The translations under genes and the position numbers were made by a program. From the NCBI GenBank assembly GCA_001782805.1, contig MFPT01000019.1, forward strand, positions 1 to 64,000: a stretch of DNA of 64,000 nucleotides, in the 5' to 3' direction. Numbering within the stretch: the stretch's first letter is position 1; each line of letters begins with the position of its first letter. The stretch comes from Candidatus Magasanikbacteria bacterium RIFCSPHIGHO2_01_FULL_41_23 (GTDB lineage: Bacteria > Patescibacteria > ABY1 > Magasanikbacterales > UBA922). The notes beneath the pieces were generated by a model that searched no databases, was not told the DNA's origin, and saw nothing but the letters and a program-made list of their open reading frames with translations. Positions 49,338-58,295 of the stretch are shown here, piece after piece.

Positions 49338-50825
49338 ATGTCAGACATCAAATCGTCCATTGATATTAATGATGAGTTTTCCATTCGGCTTAATAAATTG
49401 CGCGAATTGGAAGCAGTCGGACGTCTGGGATATCCGGCGCGTTCTCATCGTTTGCAAATAATTAAAGACGCGCTTTTGGTTGAGCCAGATAAAGAAGTAA
49501 CAATTGCTGGCCGTATTATCACCAAACGTGACATGGGTAAATTGACGTTTTGTCATATTCAGGATGAGTCAGGTAGGATGCAAGTGGCATTAAAAAAAGA
49601 TGAATTACCCGATGTTGACTACACTACTTTTATTAAGAAAATTGATGTCGGTGACATTGTTCAGATCCGCGGTGAGCGGTTTGTGACGCACAAAGGCGAA
49701 GAATCTATTCTCGTACGCGAGTGGACTTTATTGTCCAAGGCTTTGCTCCCCATGCCGGAAAAATTTCATGGTTTGTCTGACATTGAAGTGCGCTATCGTC
49801 AACGCTACCTGGATTTAATGTCCAATCCGGAATCAATGCGGATCGCCGTGGTGCGTAGTAATGTGGTCCGCGCCTTGCGTAGTTATTTTGACGCGCGTGG
49901 TTTTTATGAAGTGGAAACACCAATTTTACAAACCCTGTACGGTGGTGCTTTGGCCAAGCCGTTTGTTACGCATCACAACGCGCTCGACATCCCGTTGTAT
50001 TTGCGCATTGCGCCGGAATTATATTTGAAGCGTTTGATTGTCGGTGGTTTTGAAAAAGTGTATGAAGTCGCAAAATGTTTTCGCAATGAGGGTATTGATC
50101 ACAACCACAATCCGGAATTTACGCAAATTGAATTTTATTGGGCGTACGCGGATTACACTATGCTCATGGATTTGATGGAAGATTTGTTGCCGACGTTAAT
50201 TAAGGCCGCCGGTTTGCCTTTGAAATTTACGACCAATGGGGCTGAAGTGGATTTCACGCCGCCGTATCCTCGCGTTTCCTTGCGTGATTTAGTTAAGCAA
50301 TACGCCAAAATTGACATTGAAGAATATCCGGACGCGGCATCAATGCTCGCGGTGGCGAAAAAATTAGACGTTGACGGCGTGGACGAGACACTTGATCGTG
50401 GTACATTGGTTGACGAAATTTACAAAAAATACGCGCGGCCGTTTATTATCAATCCCATTTTTATGATTGATCATCCGGTGGAATTGTCACCACTGGCTAA
50501 ACGAAAATTTGACGCGCCGAATTATGTTGAGCGTTTTCAACTGTTGTGCGTGGGTGGTAATGAGCTCTGCAATGCGTTCACAGAATTGAATGATCCGATT
50601 GATCAAGAGGCACGGTTCAAAGAACAAGTGGCCAATAAAGAAGCGGGGAATGAAGAAAGTATGCCCTATGACGAAGATTTCGTGACCGCGCTCAAGCACG
50701 CCATGCCGCCCACGGCTGGTTTGGGTATGGGAATCGATCGCTTGATTAAATTACTGGTTGACGCGCCTAATTTGAAAGAAGTAATTTTGTTCCCGACATT
50801 GAAGCCGGTTGAGAGAAAAGAGTAG
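49338..50825 (+). CDS. lysS: lysyl-tRNA synthetase (class II)
   Basis: 495 residues. N-terminal OB-fold anticodon domain (VTIAGRIITKRDMGKLTFCHIQD), motif 1 ending FYEVETPIL, motif 2 FRNEGIDHNHNPEFTQIE, and motif 3 GLGMGIDRLIKLL. All class II signatures are intact and the length is normal. It follows greA by 21 bases and probably shares its promoter. Confidence 0.96.
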   Translation: MSDIKSSIDINDEFSIRLNKLRELEAVGRLGYPARSHRLQIIKDALLVEPDKEVTIAGRIITKRDMGKLTFCHIQDESGRMQVALKKDELPDVDYTTFIKKIDVGDIVQIRGERFVTHKGEESILVREWTLLSKALLPMPEKFHGLSDIEVRYRQRYLDLMSNPESMRIAVVRSNVVRALRSYFDARGFYEVETPILQTLYGGALAKPFVTHHNALDIPLYLRIAPELYLKRLIVGGFEKVYEVAKCFRNEGIDHNHNPEFTQIEFYWAYADYTMLMDLMEDLLPTLIKAAGLPLKFTTNGAEVDFTPPYPRVSLRDLVKQYAKIDIEEYPDAASMLAVAKKLDVDGVDETLDRGTLVDEIYKKYARPFIINPIFMIDHPVELSPLAKRKFDAPNYVERFQLLCVGGNELCNAFTELNDPIDQEARFKEQVANKEAGNEESMPYDEDFVTALKHAMPPTAGLGMGIDRLIKLLVDAPNLKEVILFPTLKPVERKE

Positions 50826-50832
50826 TAATTAT

Positions 50833-50880
50833 ATGGATATAACACTCAACATTGAATTTGAAAAAGCAGTCCATGTATGA
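50833..50880 (+). CDS. possible 15-residue upstream peptide coupled to the next gene
   Basis: ATG 50833 opens a frame MDITLNIEFEKAVHV whose TGA overlaps the ATG of the following gene (ATGA). It may be a translated leader that couples ribosomes into the downstream start, or chance. No family can be assigned. Confidence 0.25.
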   Translation: MDITLNIEFEKAVHV

Positions 50881-51296
50881 AAACGGTGATGGTATTCGGA
50901 ACATTCGATATTTTGCACGTTGGCCACTTGGATTTTTTTAAGCAAGCGAGAAAATTGGGTGATTATTTGTTGGTTGTAGTCGCGCGTGATGTGAATGTAA
51001 AAAAAATTAAACAAAATGAAGCGATTAATAATGAAAAAGAACGGTTGGAATTACTCCAACATATTGATTTGATTGACAAAGCGATCTGGGGCGATACGCG
51101 CGATGTGTATAAAGTCATCCGTACATACAAGCCAGACGTTATCGCGCTTGGTTATGACCAAAAAGAATTTACGGATACATTAAAAGACAAAATGAAGGAA
51201 TTTAAATTATCTACGAATGTTGTGCGTCTCAAACCATACCACGCCGAAAATAAAAAAAGCGGCAAAATAAAATCCATTCTTCTCAAAAGTTTATGA
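50877..51296 (+). CDS. RibL-like FAD synthase / cytidylyltransferase-fold protein
   Basis: 139 residues with the nucleotidyltransferase HxGH motif FGTFDILHVGHLDFFKQA and ARDVNVKKIK, then VIALGYDQKEF. The combination and length match archaeal-type FAD synthase RibL, which adenylates FMN, more than glycerol-3-phosphate cytidylyltransferase. The bacterial two-domain RibF is not seen here. It overlaps the RdgB-Nudix gene by four bases, suggesting a nucleotide-related unit. Confidence 0.78.
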   Translation: MKTVMVFGTFDILHVGHLDFFKQARKLGDYLLVVVARDVNVKKIKQNEAINNEKERLELLQHIDLIDKAIWGDTRDVYKVIRTYKPDVIALGYDQKEFTDTLKDKMKEFKLSTNVVRLKPYHAENKKSGKIKSILLKSL

Positions 51297-52333
51297 TGCG
51301 TGAGCTCCTCATTGCGACAACTAACCAGCACAAAATCACCGAGATTAAGGCTTTTTTGGAGCACATGCCATTTACGTTTTTATTGTTATCAGATCTTAAA
51401 GAATCTATCCCAGCCCCTGAAGAAATAGGGGAAACTATTTCCGAGAACGCCGTGCTTAAAGCCCGTTATTACGCGCAAAAGTCCGGTATGTTAACTTTAG
51501 CTGACGATACCGGACTTTTTATTGATGCTCTTGAGGGCTGGCCAGGCGTAATGAGCGCGCGCGTGGGATCAACGAGTACAGAGCAAACAGATTTAACATT
51601 GCAGAAAATGGAGGAAGTTCCGGAAGACAAACGCACGGCTCACTTTGAATCCGTAACCGCTTTGGTTGATCCGGAATCAAATGTAGAATTTATTGCTCAT
51701 GGTGTAACGCAGGGAAAAATTTTGACCAAGCCGGTTGAGCATCCAAATCCGTTTGGTTTTGATCCGATTTTTTATCTTCCCGAAATGGGGAAATCGTACG
51801 CTGAATTAACGACCGTAGAAAAAAATGCGGTGTCGCATCGTGGCAAAGCGTTAATTCGTATCAAGCATCATTTGCAAAATACCTACGTGGCCAAACACAT
51901 TGTCGTGCCATTTGCCTTAATTATCAAAGACGGCCGAGTATTAATGAATTTGCGTAATGATCCGCACCGACCGGAATATCACAACAAATGGGAATTTCCC
52001 GGTGGAAAAGTTGAATTTGGCGAGACTATGCATGGCAACTTGATTCGTGAAGTGAGAGAAGAAGTGGGATATGATGTGCAAATTGTCAAAATGCTTCAGG
52101 ATATTGCTGTGGAAAGTCAAATGCAAAAAACCTACGCGTATCAGGTTTTTCTCGTTCCCTATGTTTGTAAAATTATTGGCGGCGATGGAAAGTTTTCCGA
52201 CGGCGAAGTTTTGGAAACGCGTTGGTTTGATGTCGATGACGTTTTGAATTATGAACTGATCGGGGAGAACGAAAGGATGTATCGGGCGTTTTTGCCGGAA
52301 TTAAAAGAAACCATAAAAAATTATCAATTATAA
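51293..52333 (+). CDS. fusion of RdgB/HAM1 XTP-dITP pyrophosphatase and Nudix hydrolase
   Basis: 346 residues. Domain 1 (about 1-190) is an RdgB/HAM1 nucleoside triphosphate pyrophosphatase: TTNQHKITEIKAF, SENAVLKARYYA, LADDTGLFIDALEGWPGVMSAR and GFDPIFYLPEMGKSYAEL. Domain 2 (about 200-345) is a Nudix hydrolase with a perfect box (GKVEFGE..REVREEVGY) and MNLRNDPHRPEYHNKWEFPGG, similar to MutT-type enzymes. Both remove damaged or wrong nucleotides, so the fusion looks like a combined pool-cleaning enzyme. Start ATG 51293 or 51296. The four-base overlap with the RibL-like gene suggests coupling. Confidence 0.92.
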   Translation: MMRELLIATTNQHKITEIKAFLEHMPFTFLLLSDLKESIPAPEEIGETISENAVLKARYYAQKSGMLTLADDTGLFIDALEGWPGVMSARVGSTSTEQTDLTLQKMEEVPEDKRTAHFESVTALVDPESNVEFIAHGVTQGKILTKPVEHPNPFGFDPIFYLPEMGKSYAELTTVEKNAVSHRGKALIRIKHHLQNTYVAKHIVVPFALIIKDGRVLMNLRNDPHRPEYHNKWEFPGGKVEFGETMHGNLIREVREEVGYDVQIVKMLQDIAVESQMQKTYAYQVFLVPYVCKIIGGDGKFSDGEVLETRWFDVDDVLNYELIGENERMYRAFLPELKETIKNYQL

Positions 52334-52339
52334 TTGTAT

Positions 52340-53599
52340 ATGTTAGATATTAAATTCATCCGCGACAACAAAGATTTATTAAAACAGAATTGTAAAAACC
52401 GGAATGTCGAAGTTGATATTGACCGACTCATTGAGGTTGATGGACTTCGCCGTACAAAAATTGGCGAAGTTGAAGAATTGCGCGCGATGCGCAAGGCCGG
52501 ATCAAAAGCCAAACCGACATCGGAAGAAATTGAGCGTATGCGCGTGGTGGGGGAGGAGATTAAACAAAAGGAAACTGAACTCGCGGCGATTGAAATCGAA
52601 TACACAGAAATGATGATACGCGTGCCAAACATAACGCATCCCGAAACTCCGATTGGCGGGGAAGATAGTTACAGGGTGTTTGAAACCATCGGGGAGCCAA
52701 CGCAATTTGACTTTACCCCAAAAGATCATGAAGAATTATTGACCAACCTCAATTTAATTGATTTTGAGCGTGGCGCGAAAGTTGCCGGCGGTAAATTTTT
52801 CTTTTCCAAGGGTGATTTGGTTCGATTGAATCAAGCCTTAATTCATTATGGAATTGATGTGGTAACTGCGCATGGTTATGAATTAATAGAAACTCCTGAT
52901 CTGGCGCGTAACGAAATTCTGCAGGGGATTGGTTTCAACCCACGCGGTCTCGAATCGCAAATATATTCAATTGAAAACATGGATTTAAGTTTAATTGGCA
53001 CGGCCGAAATTACGGTTGGCGGATATCATAAAGATGAAATTTTGGATTTAACACCTGGGCCAAAAAAATATGTTGCGCTTTCGCATTGTTTCCGCACCGA
53101 AGCCGGCGCGTACGGTCGCGAAAGTAAAGGATTATATCGCGTGCATCAATTTACAAAACTGGAAATGTTTGTGTATTGTAAACCCGAAGACAGCGAAGCA
53201 ATGCACCAAGAATTATTAGCGATTGAAAAAGAAATTTGCGACGGACTTGGTTTGTCCTATCGTGTGATTGATATCGCGAGCGGAGATTTGGGCGGACCGG
53301 CGTATCGTAAGTTTGATATTGAAGCTTGGATGACAATGAATGGTTCGGCAAGCTCACCACAAGGAGGCTTCGGTGAAATTACGAGCACGAGTAATTGTAC
53401 GGATTATCAGGCACGACGTTTGAACATTCGTTATCGGACTGAAAACGGTGAAACAAATTTTGTGCATACTCTAAACGGTACGGCGATTGTGACGAGCCGA
53501 TTTCCCATCGCGATTGTAGAACAATATCAACAAGAGAATGGCACGATCAAAATGCCTGAAGTTTTGCAAAAATATTTAGGAAAAAAAATAATCGGTTAG
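52340..53599 (+). CDS. serS: seryl-tRNA synthetase
   Basis: 419 residues. Start MLDIKFIRDNKDLLKQN, long helical arm (about 25-105) that holds the tRNA-Ser variable arm, motif 2 FRTEAGAYGRESKGLYRVHQF and motif 3 LNGTAIVTSRFPIAIVEQYQ. In the segment EAWMTMNGSASSPQGGFGEITSTSNC (given in parts: WMTMNGSASSPQG, then GFGEITSTSNC), the first half appears to be an insertion caused by a palindromic repeat (53342-53358). ATG 52340 is preferred over TTG 52334. Confidence 0.95.
   Translation: MLDIKFIRDNKDLLKQNCKNRNVEVDIDRLIEVDGLRRTKIGEVEELRAMRKAGSKAKPTSEEIERMRVVGEEIKQKETELAAIEIEYTEMMIRVPNITHPETPIGGEDSYRVFETIGEPTQFDFTPKDHEELLTNLNLIDFERGAKVAGGKFFFSKGDLVRLNQALIHYGIDVVTAHGYELIETPDLARNEILQGIGFNPRGLESQIYSIENMDLSLIGTAEITVGGYHKDEILDLTPGPKKYVALSHCFRTEAGAYGRESKGLYRVHQFTKLEMFVYCKPEDSEAMHQELLAIEKEICDGLGLSYRVIDIASGDLGGPAYRKFDIEAWMTMNGSASSPQGGFGEITSTSNCTDYQARRLNIRYRTENGETNFVHTLNGTAIVTSRFPIAIVEQYQQENGTIKMPEVLQKYLGKKIIG
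53342..53358. repeat. degenerate palindromic repeat in serS
   Basis: GGTTCGGCAAGCTCACC resembles CCTTCGACAAGCTCAGG with changes that keep outer complementarity (GGT..ACC). It codes for G-S-A-S-S-P. Confidence 0.6.
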
Positions 53600-53626
53600 T
53601 AGTATAGATAAAACGCAATACACTCT

Positions 53627-54394
53627 ATGTCAAGCATAATTTTATCACAAAAAGCAGTTTTAATAATTCTTCCCGGTTGGGGAGGCACGCGTCAAACGTG
53701 GCATGAATTTATTAGATTGGCGGAAAAAGATTTTGAAGTTAGGTGTCTTGAATTACCTTGTTTTGGAGCTGAACCAGAACCTGATTCTGTTTGGGGAATT
53801 TCCGAGTATGTTGAATTTGTAAAAAACAAGATTTTGGAAATTAATTATTCATCTAGCGCTAGTGGACAAAAATCAGATCGAAAATTAATTATTTTAGGTC
53901 ATTCTTTTGGCGGTCAGGTTGCTGTCCAGCTCGTTGGTACCAATTCAATTATTTGTGATACACTGATATTAAGTGGCCCGGCGATTTTTCGGAAAAATTG
54001 GTCATTTAAAGCTTTGATTTTTTGGCCAATCGCGAAATTGGGTAGATTATTTTTTTCCGTTTCCCCATTTAAAAAATTAGAAAAAACAGTTCGTCACGTA
54101 TTCTACAAATTAATTGATTCTCCTGATTATACACAAACATCAGGCCGCACTCGAGCCATTTTTCAAAAAATAACCAAACAAGATGTTTCGGAATTTCTGC
54201 CACAAATAACGGTTCCGACTTTGGTGATAGCCGGAGAAGGTGATACCTCTGTTTCAGCATCGGCCAGCGCTCGCGCGGCGCGATTAATTCGGAAGGCTAC
54301 GTTTGTTTCTGTTTCAAACGGTACACATGGACTACATCGTCAAAATCCAATAGAGTTTTTGAGCATAATAAAAAACTATTTAACTTCCTTATAA
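53627..54394 (+). CDS. alpha/beta hydrolase
   Basis: 255 residues. LIILPGWGGTRQTW is the oxyanion-side strand, LGHSFGGQVAVQL carries the nucleophile Ser (GHSFGG), VPTLVIAGEGDTSV the acid and NGTHGLHRQNP the His. Substrate unknown. The segment SSSASGQKSD before the nucleophile strand may come from a decayed palindromic repeat. It is the first gene of a cell-envelope cluster. Confidence 0.85.
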   Translation: MSSIILSQKAVLIILPGWGGTRQTWHEFIRLAEKDFEVRCLELPCFGAEPEPDSVWGISEYVEFVKNKILEINYSSSASGQKSDRKLIILGHSFGGQVAVQLVGTNSIICDTLILSGPAIFRKNWSFKALIFWPIAKLGRLFFSVSPFKKLEKTVRHVFYKLIDSPDYTQTSGRTRAIFQKITKQDVSEFLPQITVPTLVIAGEGDTSVSASASARAARLIRKATFVSVSNGTHGLHRQNPIEFLSIIKNYLTSL

Positions 54395-54399
54395 CAAAC

Positions 54400-56016
54400 A
54401 TGTTTGCACTCCTTAATCCATTCAATATTGTCATTTTTGGTCTCTGGTCAATCAGTGCCATTCTAGACTATGTGGAATTTTGCCACATCTGGCAATTAAA
54501 AGAATATCGCATTGATCGCATGCGTGATTTTTTTTCTACCAAACAAGGTCAAAGTTGGTGGCTAAATTATTTTTTGTTGATTCGAATTTTTTTGGTTTTT
54601 TTGGTTTATTTTTGGCCGATCAATGAAATTGTTCATTTAAAGCTTGGTATCTTGGCCTGGTTTACGGTTGATGTATTGTATCATGTCAGTCGATTGTTGC
54701 GCCGTTCTCTCCGCTATCCCAATCCAACAGTAAAAGCCGTACTGTTGATTATCTCGGCTTTTTTATTTGAATTTAATTTGGCTATTCTTTCCCGCGATTG
54801 GAACGTGGTTTTTTTCTTTCTCATTGCTCGTTTTTTTGTTATTAGTTTTTTGGTTTTGGTGTTGAATCAAATAACGCATAGGATTAAAGAATGGATTATC
54901 TGGCGCGCCACCAAAAAAATTGCCACATATCAAAAGCTGATTGTAATTGGAATTACGGGCAGTTATGGGAAATCAAGCGTCAAGGAATATCTGAGTCAAA
55001 TTTTGGCGGAAAAATATAGAATTCTTAAAACTCCGGGTAATACCAATACTGATATTGGAGTGGCCAAGTTTATTTTGCGATCTGATTTAGACAGTGTAGA
55101 TATTTTTGTGGTGGAAATGGGAGCTTATCAGATTGGCGAAATAAAAAAAATCTGTGGGATTGTCAAACCAAAAATCGGAATTTTGACGGCAATCATTGAA
55201 CAGCATTTGTCATTATTTGGTTCAATTGAAAATATCCAGGAGGCCAAGTACGAATTATTGCGTGCTATTCCGCGCGATGGTTTAGTTATCACCAACGCGG
55301 ACAATATTTTTTGTTCGGAATTATTACCGAATTTAGATTGCGAGCGCAAAGAAACATTTGGCGAGGATATAAAAAATATGCCTGATTGTTTGATTTCCGA
55401 TATTAAAACCAAAGCTGAATTTGCCGTAGAGTGGAACATTGATTATCAAGAAGGAACATTATCTTTCTCCGCTCCGCTTTTGGGCGCGCATCAAGCAAAC
55501 AATATTACTCCGGCAATTATGGTGGCGCGTTATTTGGGAGTCTCTGTTAATCAGATTACCCATGCGGTTAGCCATTTGCGTCCGGGGGAAAAAGCTTTGT
55601 CGGTATATCAGTATGGCCGAGCAACGATTATTGATGATACGTATAATTCCAATCCGGTTGGTTTCAAAGCGTCGCTCAGTATTCTAACTTCATTTCCATC
55701 CACTCTTCCGCGAATCGTCATTACGCGTGGCATGTTGGAATTGGGTGAAAAAACTCGTGAATATCATGAGCAAATCGGTGAAGAAATTTCGTTTTCCGCC
55801 GATGAGTTAATCATCATTACTCCGGATTTTGTGGAAGATTTTATGGCGGGAATCAGCGCACTCAAAGATAAATATCGCTTGAAGGATGTAAAAACAATTT
55901 TTTCAGCAGTGGAATTGCTTGAATATATTAAGAATCGAAGTCATGAGCCGGTCATAATTTTATTGGAAAATAGAATGCCGTTGAATGTGTATCAGGAAAT
56001 AAAGAAAAATATATGA
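54400..56016 (+). CDS. Mur ligase with N-terminal multi-span membrane domain (MurF-like)
   Basis: 538 residues. Residues 1-165 hold about five membrane helices, unusual for a Mur ligase. The C-terminal part is a MurF/Mur ligase: P-loop VIGITGSYGKSSVKEYL, PGNTNTDIGVAKFIL, VEMGAYQIGEIKKIC, the catalytic middle ALLGAHQANNITPAI-like SAPLLGAHQANNI, and IIDDTYNSNPVGFKASL. It would add a dipeptide to the peptidoglycan precursor at the membrane surface or act on another envelope amide bond. It lies five bases after the hydrolase and overlaps the aminotransferase gene (ATGA). Confidence 0.85.
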   Translation: MFALLNPFNIVIFGLWSISAILDYVEFCHIWQLKEYRIDRMRDFFSTKQGQSWWLNYFLLIRIFLVFLVYFWPINEIVHLKLGILAWFTVDVLYHVSRLLRRSLRYPNPTVKAVLLIISAFLFEFNLAILSRDWNVVFFFLIARFFVISFLVLVLNQITHRIKEWIIWRATKKIATYQKLIVIGITGSYGKSSVKEYLSQILAEKYRILKTPGNTNTDIGVAKFILRSDLDSVDIFVVEMGAYQIGEIKKICGIVKPKIGILTAIIEQHLSLFGSIENIQEAKYELLRAIPRDGLVITNADNIFCSELLPNLDCERKETFGEDIKNMPDCLISDIKTKAEFAVEWNIDYQEGTLSFSAPLLGAHQANNITPAIMVARYLGVSVNQITHAVSHLRPGEKALSVYQYGRATIIDDTYNSNPVGFKASLSILTSFPSTLPRIVITRGMLELGEKTREYHEQIGEEISFSADELIIITPDFVEDFMAGISALKDKYRLKDVKTIFSAVELLEYIKNRSHEPVIILLENRMPLNVYQEIKKNI

Positions 56017-57230
56017 AGTCTTTTATTTTTACGGGATTTTCACCAAACACACGCGCCGAAGATGCTTGGCTGGCTTTTAAATTATTATTAACCCTCCCCA
56101 AACAATTATTTTTACATAATGCCACGCGAAAATTAGAACAGTGGTTTCGCGAATATTTTTCCTGTTCGTACGCGATTGCTTTTGACAGCGGAAGATCCGC
56201 TTTGCAAAAGGCTTTGGAAGTCAATGACATTGGTCATAATGACGAGGTTATTCTCCAAGCATTTACTTGTATTGTGGTCGCGAATGCCGTAACTAATTTG
56301 GGTGCAACGCCAATTTACGCGGATTGCACTGATACCTATACGCTTAATCCCGCAGACGTAAAGAAAAAAATTACCCAAAAAACCAAGGCAATTATAATTC
56401 AGCATACGTTTGGTATACCGGCTCAATTGGAAGAATTATTGGCCATTGCCAGAGAACGCAAACTTTTGGTAATTGAAGATTGTGCCCATTCACTTGGCAA
56501 TGTACATCAAGGAAAATTACTTGGTACATTTGGTGACTTAGCAATGTTTAGTTTTGGAACTGACAAAGTAATATCGGGCGTGCGTGGCGGTATGATTATT
56601 ACCAATAATAAAAAATGCGGTGACTTGCTTCAAAAAATTCGAGATGATTTGCCCCAATTGTCCATACTGGTTCAACTGCAACATTTACTGCATCCCATTT
56701 TTTTCTTTATTGGCAAAAATATTTACCATCTTTTTATTGGCAAAGTTATTCTTTTTTTAGGACAAAAATTTAGAATTGTCAATCGAATTATTTATTCAGC
56801 TGAAAAAGAGGGGAGAGTGCCTGTGTGGTTTCCGGCGCAAATGCCAAATGTTTTGGCCACACTTGCTTTCAACCAAATAAAAAATTTGGATGCTTGGAAT
56901 ATGGCGCGGCAAAAAAATTCCGCTTTTTATGCAAAACAATTATTAAACAAAATTGGTGTCCAAATAAATGATAATCAAGGCGCGTGGCTACGTTTTCCTT
57001 TGGAAGTAACTAATCCAATTCAATTAAAGCATAAGGCGCTTAAGAGTAGAATTATTTTGGGCGATTGGTATTCTTCTCCTGTCGCGCCGATTGACAGTTC
57101 AAGTGAATCAGCCAAATATATGGCAGGCTCATGTCCAAATGCTGAGAGAATCAGCAAACATATTATAAATCTTCCGACCGACCAATTTTTAAGTGAGGAA
57201 GATTTGCAACGAGTGACCGCGCTATTCTAA
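56013..57230 (+). CDS. DegT/DnrJ/EryC1-family PLP aminotransferase
   Basis: 405 residues, PLP-dependent sugar aminotransferase fold. FDSGRSALQKALEV (cofactor phosphate binding), IIIQHTFGIPAQLEELL, VIEDCAHSLG (Asp contacting the ring nitrogen) and SFGTDKVISGVRGG with the Schiff-base Lys are visible. These enzymes make amino sugars for surface glycans. The long insertion with hydrophobic stretches (about 215-260, LHPIFFFIGKNIYHLFIGKV) is unusual and may bind the membrane. The genes on both sides are wall-related. Confidence 0.88.
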   Translation: MKSFIFTGFSPNTRAEDAWLAFKLLLTLPKQLFLHNATRKLEQWFREYFSCSYAIAFDSGRSALQKALEVNDIGHNDEVILQAFTCIVVANAVTNLGATPIYADCTDTYTLNPADVKKKITQKTKAIIIQHTFGIPAQLEELLAIARERKLLVIEDCAHSLGNVHQGKLLGTFGDLAMFSFGTDKVISGVRGGMIITNNKKCGDLLQKIRDDLPQLSILVQLQHLLHPIFFFIGKNIYHLFIGKVILFLGQKFRIVNRIIYSAEKEGRVPVWFPAQMPNVLATLAFNQIKNLDAWNMARQKNSAFYAKQLLNKIGVQINDNQGAWLRFPLEVTNPIQLKHKALKSRIILGDWYSSPVAPIDSSSESAKYMAGSCPNAERISKHIINLPTDQFLSEEDLQRVTALF

Positions 57231-57242
57231 TTTTCATTGTCT

Positions 57243-58292
57243 ATGACACTAAGAGTTATTAAAGATATTGATCCTCAGCTGTGGAATGTATTTTTGAAAA
57301 AACAAATCTTTACTATTTTTGTTCAGTCGCCGGATTATGGTGATTTTTATCGCTCAATGAGCGAAAAAGCTTGGATTTGGGGGATTGTTGACGAATCAAA
57401 CAATTTAGTTGGCGGTTCCTTGATTGTAAGCGTCCATGCTCGGCGCGGTAATTTTATTTTTGTGCCGTATGGACCAATTTTTGATTCTGAATTAACAGAA
57501 GACGAATTAAAAACCGCATTTGATATTTTTATAAAAGAGTTGCAGTTGTTTGCTCATAAAGAGAAGTATGATTTTATTCGGTGCAGTCCTTTTTTTGCCG
57601 ATACACCAAACTGGCGTGAAGCTTTTTCCCAACGTGGATTTCGTTTAGCACCCATGCATATTTTGGCTGAATATACCTGGCTTTTGGATATTACCAAAAG
57701 CGAAGATGAATTGCTAAAAGGAATGGAAAAGAATCACCGTAATTTGATTCGTCGGTGTGAAAAAGAGGGGATTAGAGTTGATATTTCAGTCACGTCAGAG
57801 GCATTGGTTGATTTCAATGATCTGCTTGATGCCACGGCTCTTCGTCAAAATTTTCATCGCTTTCCAATTGAGTATATTAAAAAAGAGTTTTTTAGTTTTG
57901 CGTTACGTGGAGAAGCAGTGGTAATTCGCGCTTATTTGCCAGATGGAACACTTGATACAGCAGGGATTTTTATGTTTTATGGTACCATGTCCTGTTATCG
58001 GCACGCCGCTTCAAAATTAACTGACAAAAAAATTCCCACATCGTATTCAGTCCAGTGGACAGCAATTCAAGAAGCCAAGCGTCGCGGCTGTACACGGCAT
58101 AATTTTTGGGGAATTGCCCCGCCCGATGCCGACAGCAGTCATCCTTTTTATGGTTTGACACATTTTAAAAAAGGATTTGGCGGACAACCTTACGCGCTTC
58201 TGCCTTGCCATGATTTGCCAATCAGCTGGCGATATTGGTTTACTTGGTTTGTGGAAAAAATACGAAGTGTCAAGCGGGGATTTGCTAAGTAA
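57243..58292 (+). CDS. FemABX-family peptidyltransferase
   Basis: 349 residues with two GNAT-like domains, of the family that adds amino acids from aminoacyl-tRNA to the peptidoglycan stem to build interpeptide bridges. GMEKNHRNLIRRCEKEG, DLLDATALRQNFHRFP and TSYSVQWTAIQEAKRRG and NFWGIAPPDADSSHPFYGLTHFKKGFGG (given in two parts) match the FemX/MurM pattern. With the Mur ligase and DegT genes it forms a wall-modification unit. ATG 57243 preferred over TTG 57237. Confidence 0.88.
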   Translation: MTLRVIKDIDPQLWNVFLKKQIFTIFVQSPDYGDFYRSMSEKAWIWGIVDESNNLVGGSLIVSVHARRGNFIFVPYGPIFDSELTEDELKTAFDIFIKELQLFAHKEKYDFIRCSPFFADTPNWREAFSQRGFRLAPMHILAEYTWLLDITKSEDELLKGMEKNHRNLIRRCEKEGIRVDISVTSEALVDFNDLLDATALRQNFHRFPIEYIKKEFFSFALRGEAVVIRAYLPDGTLDTAGIFMFYGTMSCYRHAASKLTDKKIPTSYSVQWTAIQEAKRRGCTRHNFWGIAPPDADSSHPFYGLTHFKKGFGGQPYALLPCHDLPISWRYWFTWFVEKIRSVKRGFAK

Positions 58293-58295
58293 AAT

